Positions 36,379 to 46,000 of a DNA stretch of 64,000 nucleotides are shown here, piece after piece. The number at the start of each line of letters is the position of its first letter. Positions within the stretch are counted from its first letter, which is position 1. Made by a program: the position numbers and the translations under genes. A model generated the notes under the pieces. The model was not told where the DNA came from and ran no database searches. It saw nothing but the letters and a program-made list of their open reading frames with translations. Source of the DNA: Paenibacillus spongiae (GTDB taxonomy: Bacteria > Bacillota > Bacilli > Paenibacillales > Paenibacillaceae); the NCBI RefSeq assembly GCF_024734895.1, contig NZ_CP091430.1:958501-1022500 (forward strand), in the 5' to 3' direction.

Positions 36379-36927
36379 ATGCAGCCGACGTTTGAAACCG
36401 AAAGATTGATTCTGAGGCCATGGATGCTGACGGATGCAAGCGCAGTACGGGAGCTGGCGGGAGAGAGGGAAGTGGCGGATACAACCTTGTCGATTCCGCA
36501 TCCTTACCCGGAAGGAGCCGCCGAGTCATGGATCGGTGCCTGCCGCCATCGGGCGTCTGAAGGCAACGGCTATTCCTTTGCAATCGTTCGCAAAGACCGG
36601 CAAATGTTGATAGGCTGCATCAGCTTGAATATCGCCAAACCGCATCGGAGAGGCGAGCTGGCCTATTGGGTGGGAAGCTCGTTCTGGGGGAATGGGTTTG
36701 CTACCGAAGCGGCAAAGCAAATCGTTCGATATGGATTTCTTGAGCTGAACCTGAATAAAATAAATGCGGCGGCGATGACCCGAAATCCGGCATCCTCCAA
36801 TGTAATGATCAAGGTCGGCATGCAGCATGAGGGAACATTCAAGCAGCAGATCCGGAAGTGGGACGAGTACGAGGATCTGGTCTATTACGGGCTGACTAGA
36901 ACGGACTATGATAAGATGAATGGATAA
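36379..36927 (+). CDS. GNAT family N-acetyltransferase (RimJ/RimL type)
   Basis: The 182-residue protein follows the RimJ/RimL plan: ETERLILRPW at the N-terminus, then LIGCISLNI, the acetyl-CoA loop in YWVGSSFWGNGFATEAAKQIVRYGF, and NLNKINAAAMTRNPASSNVMIKVGMQHEG. It transfers an acetyl group from acetyl-CoA to an amine, either protein N-terminus or small molecule. The start at 36379 has GGGGAGGGG eight bases upstream. It is followed by a Nudix gene 30 bases on, probably in the same transcript. Confidence 0.9.
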   Translation: MQPTFETERLILRPWMLTDASAVRELAGEREVADTTLSIPHPYPEGAAESWIGACRHRASEGNGYSFAIVRKDRQMLIGCISLNIAKPHRRGELAYWVGSSFWGNGFATEAAKQIVRYGFLELNLNKINAAAMTRNPASSNVMIKVGMQHEGTFKQQIRKWDEYEDLVYYGLTRTDYDKMNG

Positions 36928-36957
36928 GACTGGTGACCTTGCGTCAACCTACGGGAT

Positions 36958-37356
36958 GTGAAAGCATTGATTCAAGTAGCCGCGGCGATAATTGAAAATG
37001 AACATGGCGAGCTGCTCATCGCCCGCCGCCGTTCAGGCAAGTCTCAGGCCGGACTGTGGGAATTTCCCGGCGGCAAGCTTGAGGGCGGGGAGTCCGCGCC
37101 AGCTTGTCTCCGGCGCGAGCTGATGGAAGAGATGAATATCGATATCGAGCCCTACGCGCTATTCGGCGTCAACGATCATTGGTACGGAAACGTTCATATT
37201 CATCTGATCGCTTATAAGGCGTCCTATGTCAAAGGAGAAATCGTATTAATCGACCATGACGAGTGCCGATGGGTCGAACCGGAATCGCTCGCAGACTTCG
37301 AATTCGCGCCGGCAGATGTCAAATTTGTCAGGATGCTGGAGTCAGCACCGTCCTAA
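36958..37356 (+). CDS. Nudix hydrolase (MutT type)
   Basis: The 132-residue protein starts with GTG and has a weak ribosome site. The Nudix box runs from GGKLEGGE to CLRRELMEEMNI, fitting G-x5-E-x7-R-E-U-x-E-E. The Gly normally near the end of the box is replaced by Asn. WEFPGGK before the box is typical of MutT-like 8-oxo-dGTP diphosphatases. It would sanitise oxidised nucleotides, in keeping with the catalase on the other side, but other nucleoside diphosphate substrates are possible. Confidence 0.85.
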   Translation: MKALIQVAAAIIENEHGELLIARRRSGKSQAGLWEFPGGKLEGGESAPACLRRELMEEMNIDIEPYALFGVNDHWYGNVHIHLIAYKASYVKGEIVLIDHDECRWVEPESLADFEFAPADVKFVRMLESAPS

Positions 37357-37358
37357 TG

Positions 37359-37400
37359 AAAAACCACCTTTGGCGCCGCCAGGCAGCCGAAGGTGGTTTT
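37359..37400. terminator. Bidirectional terminator between the Nudix and permease genes
   Basis: AAAACCACCTTTGGC pairs with GCCGAAGGTGGTTTT (imperfect at the base of the loop), with T and A runs on the two sides. Confidence 0.75.
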
Positions 37401-37418
37401 CGTCTCTTTTTCTAAGGA

Positions 37419-38723
37419 TTAATGTCCGGTTTCCTCGTGATCATTGCTCAGCTTCGTCACATCGAACAGCTTGAACAGCAGGCTGAACAGGATGGCAACG
37501 ATGGTTGCGAGGGCCATGCCCGATAGCGAGAAGTCGCCGATGGACACCTTTGCCCCGCTAAGACCGGTGACAAGTACGATTAAGGTTAAGAACAGGTTGG
37601 TCGGCTTGCCGTAATCGACCTTCGATTCGACGAGCATCCGGAAGCCGGACGCGGCAATAACGCCGAACAGCATCAGGGAAACGCCGCCCATTACAGCTTC
37701 TGGAATATTGGCGATAAGCGCGGAGAACTTGCCGAGAAACGACAGCAGAATCGCGATCACCGCCGCACCGCCGATAACGAAGGTGGAATATACGCGGGTA
37801 ATGGCCAGGACGCCGATGTTTTCTCCGTACGTCGTATTCGGCGTAGAGCCGATAAAGCCGGATAGTATGGTCGATATGCCGTTACCCAGCATGGAGCGGT
37901 GCAAGCCCGGATCCTTGGACAAGTCCTTCTTGACGATATTGCCTGTCACGATGAGGTGGCCGATATGCTCGGCAATGACGACGAGCGAAGCCGGCACGAT
38001 CGTCAGAATCGCGCCCCATTCGAAGACTGGGAAGGTGAAGGTTGGCGCATCGAGCCAGCTTGTTTCCCTCACGGGGTCGAAGTTAACAAGCCCCATCAGG
38101 ACTGCAACGACGTATCCCGTAACGATTCCGAACAGTATCGGAATGATACGCAGGAAGCCGCGGAACAGAACGGAGCCGAATATGGTTACGGCCAGCGTAA
38201 TGATCGAGAGCGCAATGATGGTTGGGTCGGGCGCCCAGGCAGCAGCTTCCTTAGGATCGGCAGGAGCAATCCAGCCCGCCATCCGGGCAGCCGTCGGGAC
38301 GAGCTCCAAGCCGATGACGGCTACGATCGCTCCCATAGCCGCCGGAGGGAAGACGACGTCAATCCAACGGGTTCCCGCCACTTGAATGATCCAGGCGAGA
38401 ACGGTAAATACCACACCGGCAGCGATGAAGCCGCCAAGCGCCGCCGCATAACCGGCCTCTTCCGATGCATAGTTGCCGATGACCGCGCCGGCCGGCGCGA
38501 TAAAGGCAAAGCTCGATCCTAGATAAGCGGGGATTTTTCCCTTACAGATCCACAGATAGAGCAGTGTACCGATGCCGTTCATTAACAGACAAATCGCCGG
38601 ATCGACTCCGAGCAGATTTGGAACAAGCACCGTGGAGCCAAACATGGCAAATAGATGCTGAACGCTCAGCATCAAGCTTTGGCCCATGGGCGGCCGTTCA
38701 TGAACCCCTACTTCTGTTCTCAT
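37419..38723 (-). CDS. NCS2 family nucleobase permease, uracil permease-like
   Basis: The 434-residue membrane protein has about 14 hydrophobic segments. It carries the substrate-binding motifs of the UraA branch of NCS2: IAEHIGH (Glu that contacts uracil) and TTYGENIGVLAITRVYS (second Glu). FGSTVLVPNLLGVDP near the N-terminus is also typical. It takes up uracil or a related base with protons. GGAGGAAAG precedes the start. No pyr genes are nearby, and I see no PyrR- or purine-riboswitch-like structure in its short leader. Confidence 0.9.
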   Translation of the reverse strand: MRTEVGVHERPPMGQSLMLSVQHLFAMFGSTVLVPNLLGVDPAICLLMNGIGTLLYLWICKGKIPAYLGSSFAFIAPAGAVIGNYASEEAGYAAALGGFIAAGVVFTVLAWIIQVAGTRWIDVVFPPAAMGAIVAVIGLELVPTAARMAGWIAPADPKEAAAWAPDPTIIALSIITLAVTIFGSVLFRGFLRIIPILFGIVTGYVVAVLMGLVNFDPVRETSWLDAPTFTFPVFEWGAILTIVPASLVVIAEHIGHLIVTGNIVKKDLSKDPGLHRSMLGNGISTILSGFIGSTPNTTYGENIGVLAITRVYSTFVIGGAAVIAILLSFLGKFSALIANIPEAVMGGVSLMLFGVIAASGFRMLVESKVDYGKPTNLFLTLIVLVTGLSGAKVSIGDFSLSGMALATIVAILFSLLFKLFDVTKLSNDHEETGH

Positions 38724-38779
38724 GAGTTAGCTTTCCTCCAAATAAGGTTATGTTATCTTTCTTGACAATATCCTTGTTG

Positions 38780-38809
38780 ATTCTACATACAAGTCGATCT
38801 TATTTGCAA
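38780..38809 (-). promoter_or_regulatory. Promoter of the nucleobase permease gene
   Basis: On the minus strand TTGCAA (38809-38804) and TAGAAT (38785-38780) are separated by 18 bases, giving a leader of about 50 bases. Confidence 0.45.
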
Positions 38810-38980
38810 GTGATTTCTTTCGGGAGCAGGATATCAGATCGTCAAAAGGAAGTGATCTGTCGAATGAAGGCGGGCGGATGCGGGGGGAAAGCAATAGACT
38901 GCGCAAGCTTGAGGCAGACAGAAGTTGTGGACATAATAATCGCAGCGTAATGGGGACTTCCGTTAAAACGCCCCATGAAG

Positions 38981-39013
38981 AAGCCTCCAACCCTTCTTGG
39001 GATTGGAGGCTCC
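38981..39013 (-). terminator. Terminator of the isomerase/oxidoreductase operon
   Basis: AGCCTCCAA pairs perfectly with TTGGAGGCT; on the minus strand TTCTTC follows. Confidence 0.7.
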
Positions 39014-39026
39014 TTATTAAGGACGG

Positions 39027-39857
39027 CTACCTTGCTTCGCCGCCGAAAATAATATCGAGATGGCGTGACGTATCATAGACCAGCTGATGCGGGTTAGCCG
39101 CATAGATACCAAGCTCAGCCGTTACCGTATCCGTGTAATTGATCTCCTGCAGCGCTTCGCGGACGGCCTTCCAATTGACATCGCCGGCAAGCAGGGAGAC
39201 GAAGCCGTGACCGTTGCCGACGCCCGTCAAGAAGTCTTTGACATGGATCTTGAAGATCCGGTCGCCCAGGATCCGAATCCATTGCTCCGGATAGCCGTAG
39301 AGCAGGACGTTGCCCACATCGAAGTAGGCGCCGACGTAAGGCGAGCCGACGTCATCTATATAGCGTGCCATCTCCAGCGGGGACAGCAGAAATTTGTTCC
39401 ACACGTTCTCGATGCCGATACGGGTCTTGCGCTTCTCGGCTTCGTCGGACAGCAGCTGCACTTCATGGTGGCTGCGCTCGTAACATTGATCATAGGACGT
39501 ATCCGGATTTACGGCGCCCGGCACGACCAGGACCGTATCCATCCCGAGCAGCTCGGCCAGCTCCAGCTGTTTCGTAACGACGCGGCGGCCCCGCTCGCGT
39601 ACGGCTGGATCCGCCGAGGACAGCGGGCTCTGCCAGAGCAATCCGGTCGAGAGGCTGCGCAGCTGCAGGCCGTTATCGCGGGCCAGCTTGCCGATTTTCT
39701 CGGCTTCCGCTGCCGTCGTATCCATCGTCAAGCCGATACCGCCCGGCTCGTACAGGTTCAGCTCTACCGCGCCGAAGCCGGCGTCGCTCGCGATCGCCAT
39801 GACCTGTTCTAGCGGCGTGTCGCCTCTAAAGCACCATTGGTTAATGGATTTGATCAT
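39027..39857 (-). CDS. Sugar phosphate isomerase/epimerase family TIM-barrel protein
   Basis: The 276-residue protein resembles the xylose isomerase-like TIM barrels (AP endonuclease family 2). Its metal site can be traced: E150 (GIENVWN), D180 (YFDVGN), H205 (KIHVKD) and E248 (AELG). It probably isomerises or epimerises a sugar or inositol derivative. Its ATG overlaps the stop of the oxidoreductase gene by four bases (ATGA), so the two are translationally coupled. AAAGGAG precedes the start. Confidence 0.88.
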   Translation of the reverse strand: MIKSINQWCFRGDTPLEQVMAIASDAGFGAVELNLYEPGGIGLTMDTTAAEAEKIGKLARDNGLQLRSLSTGLLWQSPLSSADPAVRERGRRVVTKQLELAELLGMDTVLVVPGAVNPDTSYDQCYERSHHEVQLLSDEAEKRKTRIGIENVWNKFLLSPLEMARYIDDVGSPYVGAYFDVGNVLLYGYPEQWIRILGDRIFKIHVKDFLTGVGNGHGFVSLLAGDVNWKAVREALQEINYTDTVTAELGIYAANPHQLVYDTSRHLDIIFGGEAR

Positions 39858-40855
39858 AGGGAGCGCTCCTTTACGTTATTTATTGCGACGGACTTTCCGG
39901 ATGCGGCAGACTCGTTCGCTGCAAGCGTCACGGCAAGGGTATCCGCGGCATCGGAGAAGTCGCCCAGCAGCAAGCCCGGCTGGTTGGTGCGGATCGCTTC
40001 GATGAATGCTTTGTCCTGCTCGTAATAGAAGTCCACATCCAACACTTCCGTCAAATCCTGATTGTCATCCACGATCCGCAGCGTGTTCCCGTCAATGGAT
40101 AGGAAGAAGTTATGGCCATAGAATTCCGTGCCGCCTTTGCCGACATATTTGGACAGGCAGCTGCTCGTAATGTTGCCGATCGCGCCGGACTCCATGACGA
40201 ACGAGACGGTGCCTACGTCGTAAGCGGTTGCCTCGGGATCGATATTGTGAATGTACCGCTGCTCGTGAATCGCATGAACCTCTTTGATTTCTCCGGCCAA
40301 ATAACGGATCAGATCCAGCTGATGCGTCGACTGCTCGACCAGCTGGCCTCCGGATTGCTCCATCATTCTCCACCAGCGTACGCCCGGCATGCCGCCAAGA
40401 CGATAGGACAGAACCATATCGATCTGCTTATCGGCCAAATAGGCTTTGGCTCTTGCTGCGGTTTCCAGGTAACGCAAGCAATAGCCGGATGTATGGATAA
40501 TGCCGGAATCGCGTATAATCTGCTCCAGCTTGCGAACCTCTTCCATATGTAAACCGACCGGTTTCTCCGCTAACAAGTGAATGCCTTTGCGGGCCGCTGC
40601 CGCTTCTTCCGCTCCCGAGCGCGCGAACGGAGGGGTGCATACGAATAAGGCGTCCACTTCCCCGGAATCGATCAGCTCGGCGCTGCTCTCATAAGACTTG
40701 GCGCCGTACTTCTCCGCTACCTCCTTGGATCTTACCTGATTGATGTCATAGACCGCTGTGATCTGGGCATGCTCGATTCTCTGCAGGGTGATAATATGAT
40801 GCTCCGCCATGCCGCCTACACCGATAAAACCAACTCTAACCGTCATAATCAACAT
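39854..40855 (-). CDS. Gfo/Idh/MocA family NAD(P)-dependent oxidoreductase
   Basis: The ~333-residue protein has an N-terminal Rossmann fold (VGFIGVGGMAEHH) and the family motif EKPVGL. The C-terminal alpha/beta domain contains the conserved His in STHQLDLIRYLAG. Such enzymes oxidise a hydroxyl of a sugar or inositol to a ketone using NAD(P). Several closely spaced starts are possible (40855, a TTG at 40852, 40846), all behind GGGAGG; none has ideal spacing. It is coupled with the TIM-barrel isomerase, suggesting consecutive steps on one sugar. Confidence 0.9.
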   Translation of the reverse strand: MLIMTVRVGFIGVGGMAEHHIITLQRIEHAQITAVYDINQVRSKEVAEKYGAKSYESSAELIDSGEVDALFVCTPPFARSGAEEAAAARKGIHLLAEKPVGLHMEEVRKLEQIIRDSGIIHTSGYCLRYLETAARAKAYLADKQIDMVLSYRLGGMPGVRWWRMMEQSGGQLVEQSTHQLDLIRYLAGEIKEVHAIHEQRYIHNIDPEATAYDVGTVSFVMESGAIGNITSSCLSKYVGKGGTEFYGHNFFLSIDGNTLRIVDDNQDLTEVLDVDFYYEQDKAFIEAIRTNQPGLLLGDFSDAADTLAVTLAANESAASGKSVAINNVKERSL

Positions 40856-40996
40856 TCGCCTCCCAAGTCGATTCAACTGGACTTTTCCCAATCATCAAAC
40901 CTCAGGAGTAGAATAATCGATTCGGAGATGCTTGTATTTATCGAAATCAACATATAATTTACGCAAATCGCCATAGCCGGCAGAAGGAGATGGCGG

Positions 40997-41782
40997 CTAG
41001 CCGCGCTTCTGCATTTTTCGCCATTCGGTCGGGGAGACGCCCTCCGCGGATTTGAACCATTGCGAGAAGGAGTGCAGCCGGGTAAATCCGATTTGGCTCG
41101 CGATTTCCATCATTTCTTTGTCGGATGAGCTGAGGAGCCATTTGGCCTCCGTCATCCGGCATTGCTGCTGATATTTCTTGGGGCTCATATGATAGATTTG
41201 TTCGAACAGCCGGCGGAAGCCGGTCTCCGAGAAGCCGGCAAGCGCGGCCATGCCCGATATTTGGACGCCTTCGTGCAGATTCTCGCGTATATAATCCGCC
41301 GCCTTGGCGATCGTGAGCGACTGCTGATCCTTCTGCGAATGCTCAAGCAGGAAGAGAACCATCACCTCGGTCCATGAGATATAGTTTCTCGTCGGTTCCT
41401 TTAATTGAGAGGACTTGATGCGCTGCCATTCGCGGAACAGCCGCTCGAACCGTTCCTTATCCAAGCGGGATAAGGCGAATAGGGTAGGCGTCCCCTCGCT
41501 TACGAGCATGTTCAGCAGCTCCGTAATTTGAGAAGGTATTCCTTCCAGATGAATAACGCCGTAGCGATTCCTGCCGAAGCCTTCGAAGAGGTGGGGGATA
41601 CGGGAAGGAATAAGCACCACATGGCCCGCTTCCAACAGATGTTTCCCCTGGCTCCATTCGAATACGCCGCGCCCTTCCAGCAGGACGCTGATCTCGAAGG
41701 TCGGATGCTGGTGCAATCCGGGGTCCTGCCAATCCACATCCGCCGTACCTATAAAGCTTCGAATTCGGAATTCAGTGTTCAT
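40997..41782 (-). CDS. AraC family transcriptional regulator with N-terminal cupin
   Basis: The 261-residue protein has an N-terminal cupin (HPTFEISVLLEGRGVFEW, LEAGHVVLIPSRIPHLF) and C-terminal AraC helix-turn-helix pair (ISGMAALAGFSETGFRRLFEQIYHMSPKKY, ASQIGFTRLHSFSQWFKSAEGVSPTEWRK). The start at 41782 has GGAGG eight bases upstream; an ATG at 41797 overlaps that site. It precedes the oxidoreductase-isomerase pair on the same strand by 141 bases and is the likely sugar-responsive activator. Confidence 0.9.
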   Translation of the reverse strand: MNTEFRIRSFIGTADVDWQDPGLHQHPTFEISVLLEGRGVFEWSQGKHLLEAGHVVLIPSRIPHLFEGFGRNRYGVIHLEGIPSQITELLNMLVSEGTPTLFALSRLDKERFERLFREWQRIKSSQLKEPTRNYISWTEVMVLFLLEHSQKDQQSLTIAKAADYIRENLHEGVQISGMAALAGFSETGFRRLFEQIYHMSPKKYQQQCRMTEAKWLLSSSDKEMMEIASQIGFTRLHSFSQWFKSAEGVSPTEWRKMQKRG

Positions 41783-41836
41783 CGGATAATCCTCCATAGG
41801 GATGTAACAGTTTCGGGACTGATGTCTGATAGAGTC

Positions 41837-42691
41837 CTACTTTCCCTTGCGATTCATTTCGGCGAGCGCATCCCACTGCTGCCCGGTAACGCTCTGCAGG
41901 CCGTTGAACTGACCGGCGCCCTGAAGCCATTCGCCTCCATCGATGGTGACGACCTCGCCGTTGATATAGCCGGCGTAGTCGGATATTAAATAGGCGGCCA
42001 AATGGGCAAACTCCTCTTTGTTTCCCGCCCGCTTAAGCGGGACGCGATTAATCAGCAGCTCCGTAAGCTCAGGAGTAGGCGACAGTCGCGACCAGGCTCC
42101 CTCGGTCGGGAAGGGGCCCGGTGCAATCGCGACCTGCCGGATGCCATGCGGTGCCCACTCGACGGCCAGCGAACGGGTTAGCGCAAGCACGCCGGCCTTG
42201 GCGGCGGCTGAGGGGGCCACATAACCCGAGCCTGTCGAGGCGTACGTGGTCACGATATTCAGCATCGTGCCTCCCCTGCCTTGGGCGATCCAGCGCTTGC
42301 CGACTTCCAGCGTCATATAGAAGGTGCCGTGAAGCACAATATTCAGCACAGCATCGACCGCTCGCGGAGAGAGGCGCTCGGTGGGGCTGATGAAATTGCC
42401 TGCGGCATTGTTAACGAGCACATCGATCCGTCCGTAATGCTGCTCCACCGCATCCACAAGCGCCTCTACCTGGGCAGGCTCCCGGACGTCGCAGCTTTTG
42501 CAGAACACTTCTCTTCCGCCGATGCTCATCTCCTCCGAAGCCTTCCTCAGCACTTTCTCGCGCCGGCCTGCAATCGCGAGCCTGGCTCCCAGTTCCAGGA
42601 ACATTTCCCCCATAGCGCGTCCGAGTCCGGTAGCTCCGCCTGTAATGAGCACGACCTTGCCTTTTAACAAATCCTCAGCGAACAGTCCCAT
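41837..42691 (-). CDS. SDR family oxidoreductase of the 2,4-dienoyl-CoA reductase (FadH/DECR) type
   Basis: The 284-residue Rossmann protein has cofactor motif TGGATGLG (17-24) and NNAAGNF. The usual YxxxK is absent; instead S161-AAA-K165 is found, with Y150 eleven residues before the Ser. That is the layout of mitochondrial DECR1-like enzymes and of Bacillus FadH-like proteins. It would reduce 2,4-dienoyl-CoA with NADPH in unsaturated fatty acid breakdown. The start at 42691 has AAGGAG upstream; the frame is open to 42814 without a ribosome site. It appears monocistronic. Confidence 0.82.
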   Translation of the reverse strand: MGLFAEDLLKGKVVLITGGATGLGRAMGEMFLELGARLAIAGRREKVLRKASEEMSIGGREVFCKSCDVREPAQVEALVDAVEQHYGRIDVLVNNAAGNFISPTERLSPRAVDAVLNIVLHGTFYMTLEVGKRWIAQGRGGTMLNIVTTYASTGSGYVAPSAAAKAGVLALTRSLAVEWAPHGIRQVAIAPGPFPTEGAWSRLSPTPELTELLINRVPLKRAGNKEEFAHLAAYLISDYAGYINGEVVTIDGGEWLQGAGQFNGLQSVTGQQWDALAEMNRKGK

Positions 42692-42925
42692 CCCATCATC
42701 TCCTTGCCCCGGAATAATGCGATTAAGACAGCGATGCAAGAGCAGCGCCCATAAAGAATCTCTATAACTAATATAGAACAATCCGCTGGGATATGTGTAA
42801 TAAATTGTGTACAAATGAAAGCGTTTGGCGGCATTCGGAATAAATTAAATATATATCGTACATATACAATATATATAATTTAGTTTATGCTTATATTGGT
42901 TAGCAGCTTAGGGCTCTGCGACGAA

Positions 42926-42941
42926 ATGTAACCGCTATCAT
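42926..42941 (+). promoter_or_regulatory. cre site (CcpA operator) before the GxGYxYP gene
   Basis: ATGTAACCGCTATCAT fits WTGNNARCGNWWWCAW except for C in place of R. It is closely similar to the site at 7880-7895. Confidence 0.6.
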
Positions 42942-42968
42942 GAATGGGAGGAGGTTCATTCATTCTGT

Positions 42969-42984
42969 TTGTTTGCGTAAACAA
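42969..42984 (+). promoter_or_regulatory. Possible LacI-type operator
   Basis: TTGTTTGCGTAAACAA is a dyad with six-base arms around a CG-containing centre, as in many LacI/GalR-family operators. It lies 50 bases before the start codon. Confidence 0.3.
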
Positions 42985-43033
42985 CGACCGACGGCCTTGA
43001 ACGTAAATCCACACGAGGATGAGGAGGACTATC

Positions 43034-46000
43034 ATGCACCATAATAAGCTGTTTTCGCTGCTTCTATCGATTTGCTTGGTTGGTTCACTTATGGCCGGCT
43101 TGACGAATGATCGTGCCGATGCTCATTCGAAAGACAAGGATTCCTATTATGAGAAAGCGGCGTACCGGGCAAAGAAGCTCAATGTTATCAAGCTCAGCGA
43201 CATGACGCCGACCGAAAGCGTCATGATCGCCACTCTGCAAGGGCTCATTGCGAATAAAACCTCGGAACAAATCTACATCCTGCCGGGTTCCGGCAACTAC
43301 GGGCAGTGGCTTCAAGATTTGGAGAGCCAATACGGCGTAAAGATCAAGACCGTCGACGACCCGTGGAAGCTGCTGAAGCAGTATAAGTCTTATATTAAGG
43401 GCTACCTGCTCTGGGAACAAGGCAACAGCTCGATCAATGCGGCCTCATCGCTCGCACATTTGAAGGATGCGGTGCTGGTGGAGGAGGGGGACGTGCGGAA
43501 GGCGAAGGGCTTCCGGCAGGTTATGGATCTCTCCGATAGGGACGAGGCCTGGGTTAAAGCGAATTATTGGAACCGCTTGAAGCATGATATCTTTATCGAA
43601 CAGAAGGGCGAGACGCAGGAAGAGCTGGCAGGCGGCATGGGCCCGAAGCTGCGCGATTATGCGGCGATGACCGGCGCATTCACCTTCTATGACGGCAACA
43701 GCGATTTTCGCCGGGCCGTGCTCGAGGATGCGGACGACGATTCGGTATTGCTCGGTTGGGGCGACGCATCCAGAGGAGAAGAAGGCTTCATAATGCCGAG
43801 CTCGGAAGCGGGCGTGTTCACGCTGCCGGCGGATCATGCCTTCAACCTGTCCGTACTCAGCGGGTTCACGCTGAAGGGGCTGCAGCAGAAGCAGGCCGAT
43901 CCGGTAACGGTCGAAGACAATGTGCATTATGTATCCTTCGTGATGTCCGACGGCGACAACATCCAATGGATGCTGAACGATCTGGGCCAGAAGGGGAAGC
44001 CGTGGTTCGGGAACGAGAACCGCGGCGCCTTCGACATGGGATGGGCCTTATCGCCAAGCATGATTGATCTGGCGCCGACGGTCATTAAGCGCTTCTACGA
44101 CGATGCGACCGAGAAGGACCGTTTCCTGGTGGGGCCGTCCGGCGGAGGCTATATGTATCCGAGCAAATATCCGGAAGCGGAGCTCGATGCGCATTTGCAA
44201 CAGTTGAACACCGCCATGGGCAGAATGGATTTGGGACTCGTGGAGGTCATCGACTTCAATGCGTTCGACCGCATGGACATCTGGAACAAGTATACGGCGC
44301 AGCCGAATATCGACGGCGTCATTTATTTGGAGTACAGCAATCATAAGGCGCTCGGCGGCGCTATCAAATGGGCGAACGACAAGCCGATCGTGACGCCGCG
44401 GGAAATGTTATGGGCAGGCAACGCGGGCAGCGATAACGCAAGCGTGGTCAATCATATCAATAGCGCCGTACGCAATCCGAAGAGTGCAGCCGGGTATTCG
44501 CTCGTCCTAGTGCATGCCTGGTCCAAATCGATGGATGACGTCAATTCGGTCATCGACCAGCTTGGCGATGATGTGAGAGTGGTTACGCCGGACGAGATGG
44601 TCCGATTAATCAAGGAAAATGTGCCTCAGCAGGGTCCGGAGGTTTCGAACAAGGTCTATCAAGCCGAGACGGATTTCGGCCATAACACCGGCAAGCTCGA
44701 TGGCGACGGCTGGTCCGCCAATCCTGCCGAGCATGCTCCGGGACATATGCTGTACGGGCCGAACGCGGCGGATCTTGGGGCAGGCCGCCATCAAGTGAAG
44801 TTCCGCGCCTTAATCGATGACCGGGATGCGGATAACAGCCGGGTGTTGAACCTCGATATTTTCGATGCGACCGATAACCGGATCATTGCCGAGAAAGCGA
44901 TTATGAGATCGCAATTCCAGGCGGATAACGTATATCAGAATTTAGTGATGGAGGCGGATTTCACGCAAGGGCATACGTATGAATTCCGTGTCTGGTATGA
45001 CGGGAATGCTTACGTGAAGCTCGACAGCGTGACCGTTGTTATGGAGAGCAACCTGGCGCAGCGCCTATATGAAGCGGAGAATGATTTCGGCCACAACACC
45101 GGCAGGCTCGATGGCGACGGCTGGTCCGCGATTGCGGCGGAGCATGCTCCTGGGCATATGCTCTACGGGCCGTATGTAGCGGATATTCCGACGGGCGTTC
45201 ATGACCTCGCCTTCCGGATGAAGGTCGGCGATACTTCGGGTCCGGATGCGACCGTCGCCAGCTTGGATATCTATAGCCCGAGCTCCGATACGGTGCTGCG
45301 TACCAAGGAATTGAAGAAGAGCGACTTTGCCGTACCTGATGTCTATCAGGATATTCTGCTGGAAGACGTGAATTTCACGCTGGGAAGCACGTATGAGTTC
45401 CGCGTCTACTTCAATGATGCGGCCGATGTGAAAGTGGATCATGTCCGGATGGATATGCCGGAGATCGTCGTTCCGGATACGAACGCGGTTGATTTTAAAT
45501 TCAGCGGGGCTTACGTCGATTCGCTGGCATTCGGAACGGATGCGGGCCAGAAGCAGCTGCAGCTCTGGGGCAAATCAAGCCAAGCCGGGAAGCCGGATGT
45601 CAATGTAACGGCGAATGCGGACTGGTCGGTCGTCAGCGGCGGGAATGCCGTCAGCGTTAGCGGCAGCGGACTGTTAACGGTGCTGGATAAGGGGGAAGCC
45701 GTTGTCAAGGCAGCTTACGGGGGGCTGGAAGCCACGATCTCCGTTCGGGTATCCGATACCTACGATTACCGCGTCTTTGAAGCGGAGCGCGATTTCGGCC
45801 ATAATACCGGCGCAGCCGACGGAGACAGCTGGTCCGCCAATACGGCTGACCATGGTCCCGGGCATATGCTGCATGGTCCGGGAGTGGCGGACCTTCCTTC
45901 GGGCAGCCATAAAGTCGTATTCCGGATGAAGATCGACGTCAATACAGGCAATTCGGATCGCGTGCTGAACCTGGATATTTTCGATGGAACGGGCAACCGC

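Larger units (their letters stand above)
38724..39026. other. Intergenic region upstream of the nucleobase permease
   Basis: It contains the permease promoter (38780-38809) and the terminator of the sugar isomerase operon (38981-39013). The middle ~170 bases show no gene. Confidence 0.5.
42692..43033. other. AT-rich divergent region before the giant GxGYxYP gene
   Basis: It includes a very AT-rich stretch (42838-42900), a cre site at 42926-42941 and a dyad at 42969-42984. No promoter hexamers stand out from the AT-rich background. Confidence 0.5.

Noticed and set aside
42815..42830. cre site ATGAAAGCGTTTGGCG
   Set aside because: The terminal CAW is replaced by GCG; the better site is at 42926.
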